Assembly (NCBI GenBank): GCA_019309605.1
Contig: JAFDFW010000115.1
Span: 1-7,545, forward strand
Direction of reading: 5' to 3'
DNA length: 7,545 bases
Source of the DNA: Deltaproteobacteria bacterium
GTDB lineage: Bacteria > Myxococcota_A > Polyangia > Polyangiales > Houyiibacteriaceae
Positions 5,416 to 7,545 of this stretch are shown here, in pieces. The stretch's first letter is position 1; each line of letters opens with the position of its first letter. The notes under the pieces are model-generated. The model was not told where the DNA came from. It made no database searches and saw only the letters and a list, made by a program, of their open reading frames with translations. A program made the translations under genes and the position numbers.

Positions 5416-7545
5416 ACGCGCTTGGCACGACGAAGAGCGTGAGCACTGTCGAAAGCAGGAGACCGCCAAGCACGATGGCGCCGACGCCACGGTAGAGCTC
5501 GGAGCCGGAGCCCGAGAAGATCACCATGGGTAAGAGGCCTGCTAGCGAGGTCGCAGTGGTCATGAAGATCGGGCGCACGCGCGCCTCGACAGCGAGGGGC
5601 ACGGCTTCTTGCAAGCTGGTGCCGGCCCGTAGACGCGTGAGCGAGCCATCGACGACGAGGATGGCGTTGTTCACGACGATGCCGATCAGGATCAGAAAGC
5701 CGAGCGCGGTCATCAAGTCCAAGGGTTGCTTTCCGAGCAGCGCGTTGAGCAGCCAGAGCCCGCCCGCGCCACCGGCGGCTGCCAGCGGCACGCTCATGAG
5801 TACCGCAAACGGAGAAACGAAGTCTTCGAAGAGGGCCGCGATCAGCAGGAAGGAGATGATCAGGGCAAGCAAGAGGATGTTCCCGAACTGCTTTTGCGCA
5901 ACTTCCAGCTTGCCGGCGGCGCCACTCAGACCGAACTGGACCCCTGCCGGCACCGCGCCTTCTTCTTCGAGTCTGCCGAGGACGTCGTTGCGTATCGTAT
6001 CGATAGCGTCCTCGAGGGCCATGTCTTCGGGTGGCGATACGTCGAGTGTGATCGCGCGGCGGCGTTCGAGGTGACGGATCACCGACGGGCCGATGCGTTC
6101 TTCGATCGTGGCAAGCGCGCCCAGGGGAACGGTACGCCCGCTTGGGGTGGCGACTGGCGCGGACAGCAAGGCCGGTGCGTCGGGTAGAAGCTGGTCGCCC
6201 TCGGTCACCGCCCGCAATACGACGTCGAGCTTCGGTTGCCCCTTGGGCGTGTATTCGCCGATGATCGCGCCGTCGATCAATGCGTCGACCACAAGTCCGA
6301 GCTCGGCGCCGCCCATCTGAAGCTGGGCTGCTTCTTTTCGTTTGGGGATGACATGAAGCTCGGGCGCCCCGGGGTCCAAGCTCGGGATCGGACGAATCTG
6401 CGCGCCCGGTAAGGTTTTCCGGAGGTCTTCGAAGAGGCGGTCGCCGACCTTGGTGAGAGTCGGCAGGTCGGGGCCTTGAATGTCGATCTCGACGACGCGG
6501 CCCCCGCTGACGCTCCGGCCAAACAACGAAGCTTGGGTAGCAAACGAGATCATGCCGGGGATCTTCGTCTGCACGCGCCGTAGCAAGTCGAGCATCCGGC
6601 CGACGTCATCTTTGTCCTCCGCAACGGCGCCTGCGAAGATTCGATCGGGGCTCCCGACGAAGAAGCTTCGCCTGATGTTGGGCTCACCATCGGTCTCGAC
6701 CCCGGTGTATCGGGCCATCTGGCCTTGGAGCCGGTTGCCCGTGGTTTCGAGCTCGTCGATCGAGTAGCCAGGAGGGGGGATCAACATGCCGAACACCAAG
6801 TTGCGGTTGCCGGTAGGCAGGTACTCCATGGGCGGGATAAGCGCCCACACGACGAGCATCGAGCCGACGATGGCGAATGCTATCGTTGCCCATGCCCGTC
6901 GGTTGGAGCTGCAGAGCCAACGCACTTGCTCCGTGACGCGTGAGCGAAACCGCTGGCCGAAGCCGGTCAGGCCCCCGATGTCGAGGGTCTTGCCCTGTGA
7001 GAGGAGGCGCGCGGCGAGACTCGGGATCACCAGAACGGAAACCACCAACGACGCCGAAACAGCGAGTGCGATCGCGACGGCGACGTCGCGGAGGAGCTCG
7101 CCGACTTCACCTTGCCAAAGGACGATCGGAATGAAGACCGCGACCGTGGTCGCCGTGGACGCAAGGAGCGCGCCCCAGACGTCCCGGATGCCGCGATACG
7201 CGGCCAGCTTCGTATTGGGGGCGCGCGTTCGCCAGGTGTCGATGCTTTCGAGGGCGACGATCGAGTTATCGACCACCATGCCGATGGCAAATGTGATGCC
7301 GGCAAGTGACACGACGTTGATCGTGCGGCCGACGGCCTGCATCCCTAGCGCCGTCGCAAACGCGCACACAGGGATCGCAATACTGATCACCGCCGACGCG
7401 CCAAACGTTCGCAGGAACAAGAACAGGACGATGATGGCCAAGAGCGCGCCGAGCAGCAGATTCTGTTGGACCAGGTCGAGCGCACCTTCGATGTATTCGA
7501 CTTGGTCGGCGACGATTTCGATCTGCAGGCCCTCGCGGCTGAATT
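5372..7545 (-). CDS. RND efflux transporter permease, N-terminus beyond window
   Basis: The C-terminal 723 residues of an inner-membrane RND pump of the AcrB/MdtB/CzcA superfamily; full members run to about 1,000-1,100 residues. The frame stays open to the right edge: upstream of the TTG at 7441 it encodes residues ending LVQQNLLLGALL, the usual run into TM2, so the true start is outside. Visible in order are TM2-TM6 (about residues 28-175), TM7 (about 218-236), the second porter/docking half with VEIDIQGPD, and TM8-TM12 up to a short hydrophilic tail. TM4 carries VVDNS, so the second Asp of the AcrB D407-D408 pair is Asn. TM10 has VVNNAIL, with Asn where AcrB has Lys940. Arg and Thr equivalents of AcrB R971 and T978 are kept (RVRPIFMTT). 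Such pumps use the proton gradient and need a periplasmic adaptor, probably encoded upstream off the window. The substrate is unknown. Confidence 0.97.
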   Translation of the reverse strand, partial: FSREGLQIEIVADQVEYIEGALDLVQQNLLLGALLAIIVLFLFLRTFGASAVISIAIPVCAFATALGMQAVGRTINVVSLAGITFAIGMVVDNSIVALESIDTWRTRAPNTKLAAYRGIRDVWGALLASTATTVAVFIPIVLWQGEVGELLRDVAVAIALAVSASLVVSVLVIPSLAARLLSQGKTLDIGGLTGFGQRFRSRVTEQVRWLCSSNRRAWATIAFAIVGSMLVVWALIPPMEYLPTGNRNLVFGMLIPPPGYSIDELETTGNRLQGQMARYTGVETDGEPNIRRSFFVGSPDRIFAGAVAEDKDDVGRMLDLLRRVQTKIPGMISFATQASLFGRSVSGGRVVEIDIQGPDLPTLTKVGDRLFEDLRKTLPGAQIRPIPSLDPGAPELHVIPKRKEAAQLQMGGAELGLVVDALIDGAIIGEYTPKGQPKLDVVLRAVTEGDQLLPDAPALLSAPVATPSGRTVPLGALATIEERIGPSVIRHLERRRAITLDVSPPEDMALEDAIDTIRNDVLGRLEEEGAVPAGVQFGLSGAAGKLEVAQKQFGNILLLALIISFLLIAALFEDFVSPFAVLMSVPLAAAGGAGGLWLLNALLGKQPLDLMTALGFLILIGIVVNNAILVVDGSLTRLRAGTSLQEAVPLAVEARVRPIFMTTATSLAGLLPMVIFSGSGSELYRGVGAIVLGGLLLSTVLTLFVVPSAFTLLWRLRGHGDTD

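Noticed and set aside
5401..5426. GCCAA ... TTGGC inverted repeat near the convergent rRNA-enzyme/pump ends as a terminator
   Set aside because: The arms are only 5 bp around a 16-base loop with no T tract on either strand.
7439..7441. TTG at 7441 as the true start of the RND pump
   Set aside because: The frame continues open to the window edge and encodes the conserved run into TM2. Starting here would remove TM1 and the first porter domain.

Overview
The window looks like ordinary chromosome from a GC-rich, Gram-negative bacterium, most likely a myxobacterium or close relative (Myxococcota, formerly Deltaproteobacteria). The basis is strong G/C bias at third codon positions, three lipoproteins with classic lipoboxes in under 5 kb, an RND pump, and a pair of D-x-N-x-D-G-x-x-D repeat lipoproteins of a kind I associate with that group. 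The taxonomic call is inference; there is no rRNA or marker match to confirm it. I see no mobile element, CRISPR array, tRNA or rRNA.

Left to right: a lipoprotein of unknown function (+, 85-1026) converges on lepA (-, 1053-2831), which encodes the ribosomal GTPase EF4. A short hairpin in the 26-base gap can serve both as terminator. Upstream of lepA on the same strand is a 64-residue ribbon-helix-helix (RHH) regulator (2880-3074), so RHH and lepA may form one transcript. The intergenic region at 3075-3172 holds a near-perfect 22-bp palindrome placed exactly over the predicted -10 element of the RHH promoter, which suggests an autoregulatory operator. Diverging from it are two overlapping paralogous lipoprotein genes (+, 3173-3901 and 3898-4581) built from about 24-residue repeats, each joining a calcium-loop-like motif to a MORN-like aromatic/NG hairpin. 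An RluB/RsuA-type rRNA pseudouridine synthase follows (+, 4660-5415). Its 3' end overlaps by 44 bp the convergent 3' end of an RND efflux permease (-, 5372 to beyond the right edge) whose N-terminal third lies outside the window.

Two of the six genes act on the ribosome or rRNA (lepA and the pseudouridine synthase) and four encode envelope proteins (three lipoproteins and the pump). The most interesting parts are the RHH/palindrome control region, which could govern lepA, the lipoprotein pair, or both, and the repeat architecture of that pair. Bases 1-84 hold no gene I can support. No gene-free stretch exceeds 300 bases.
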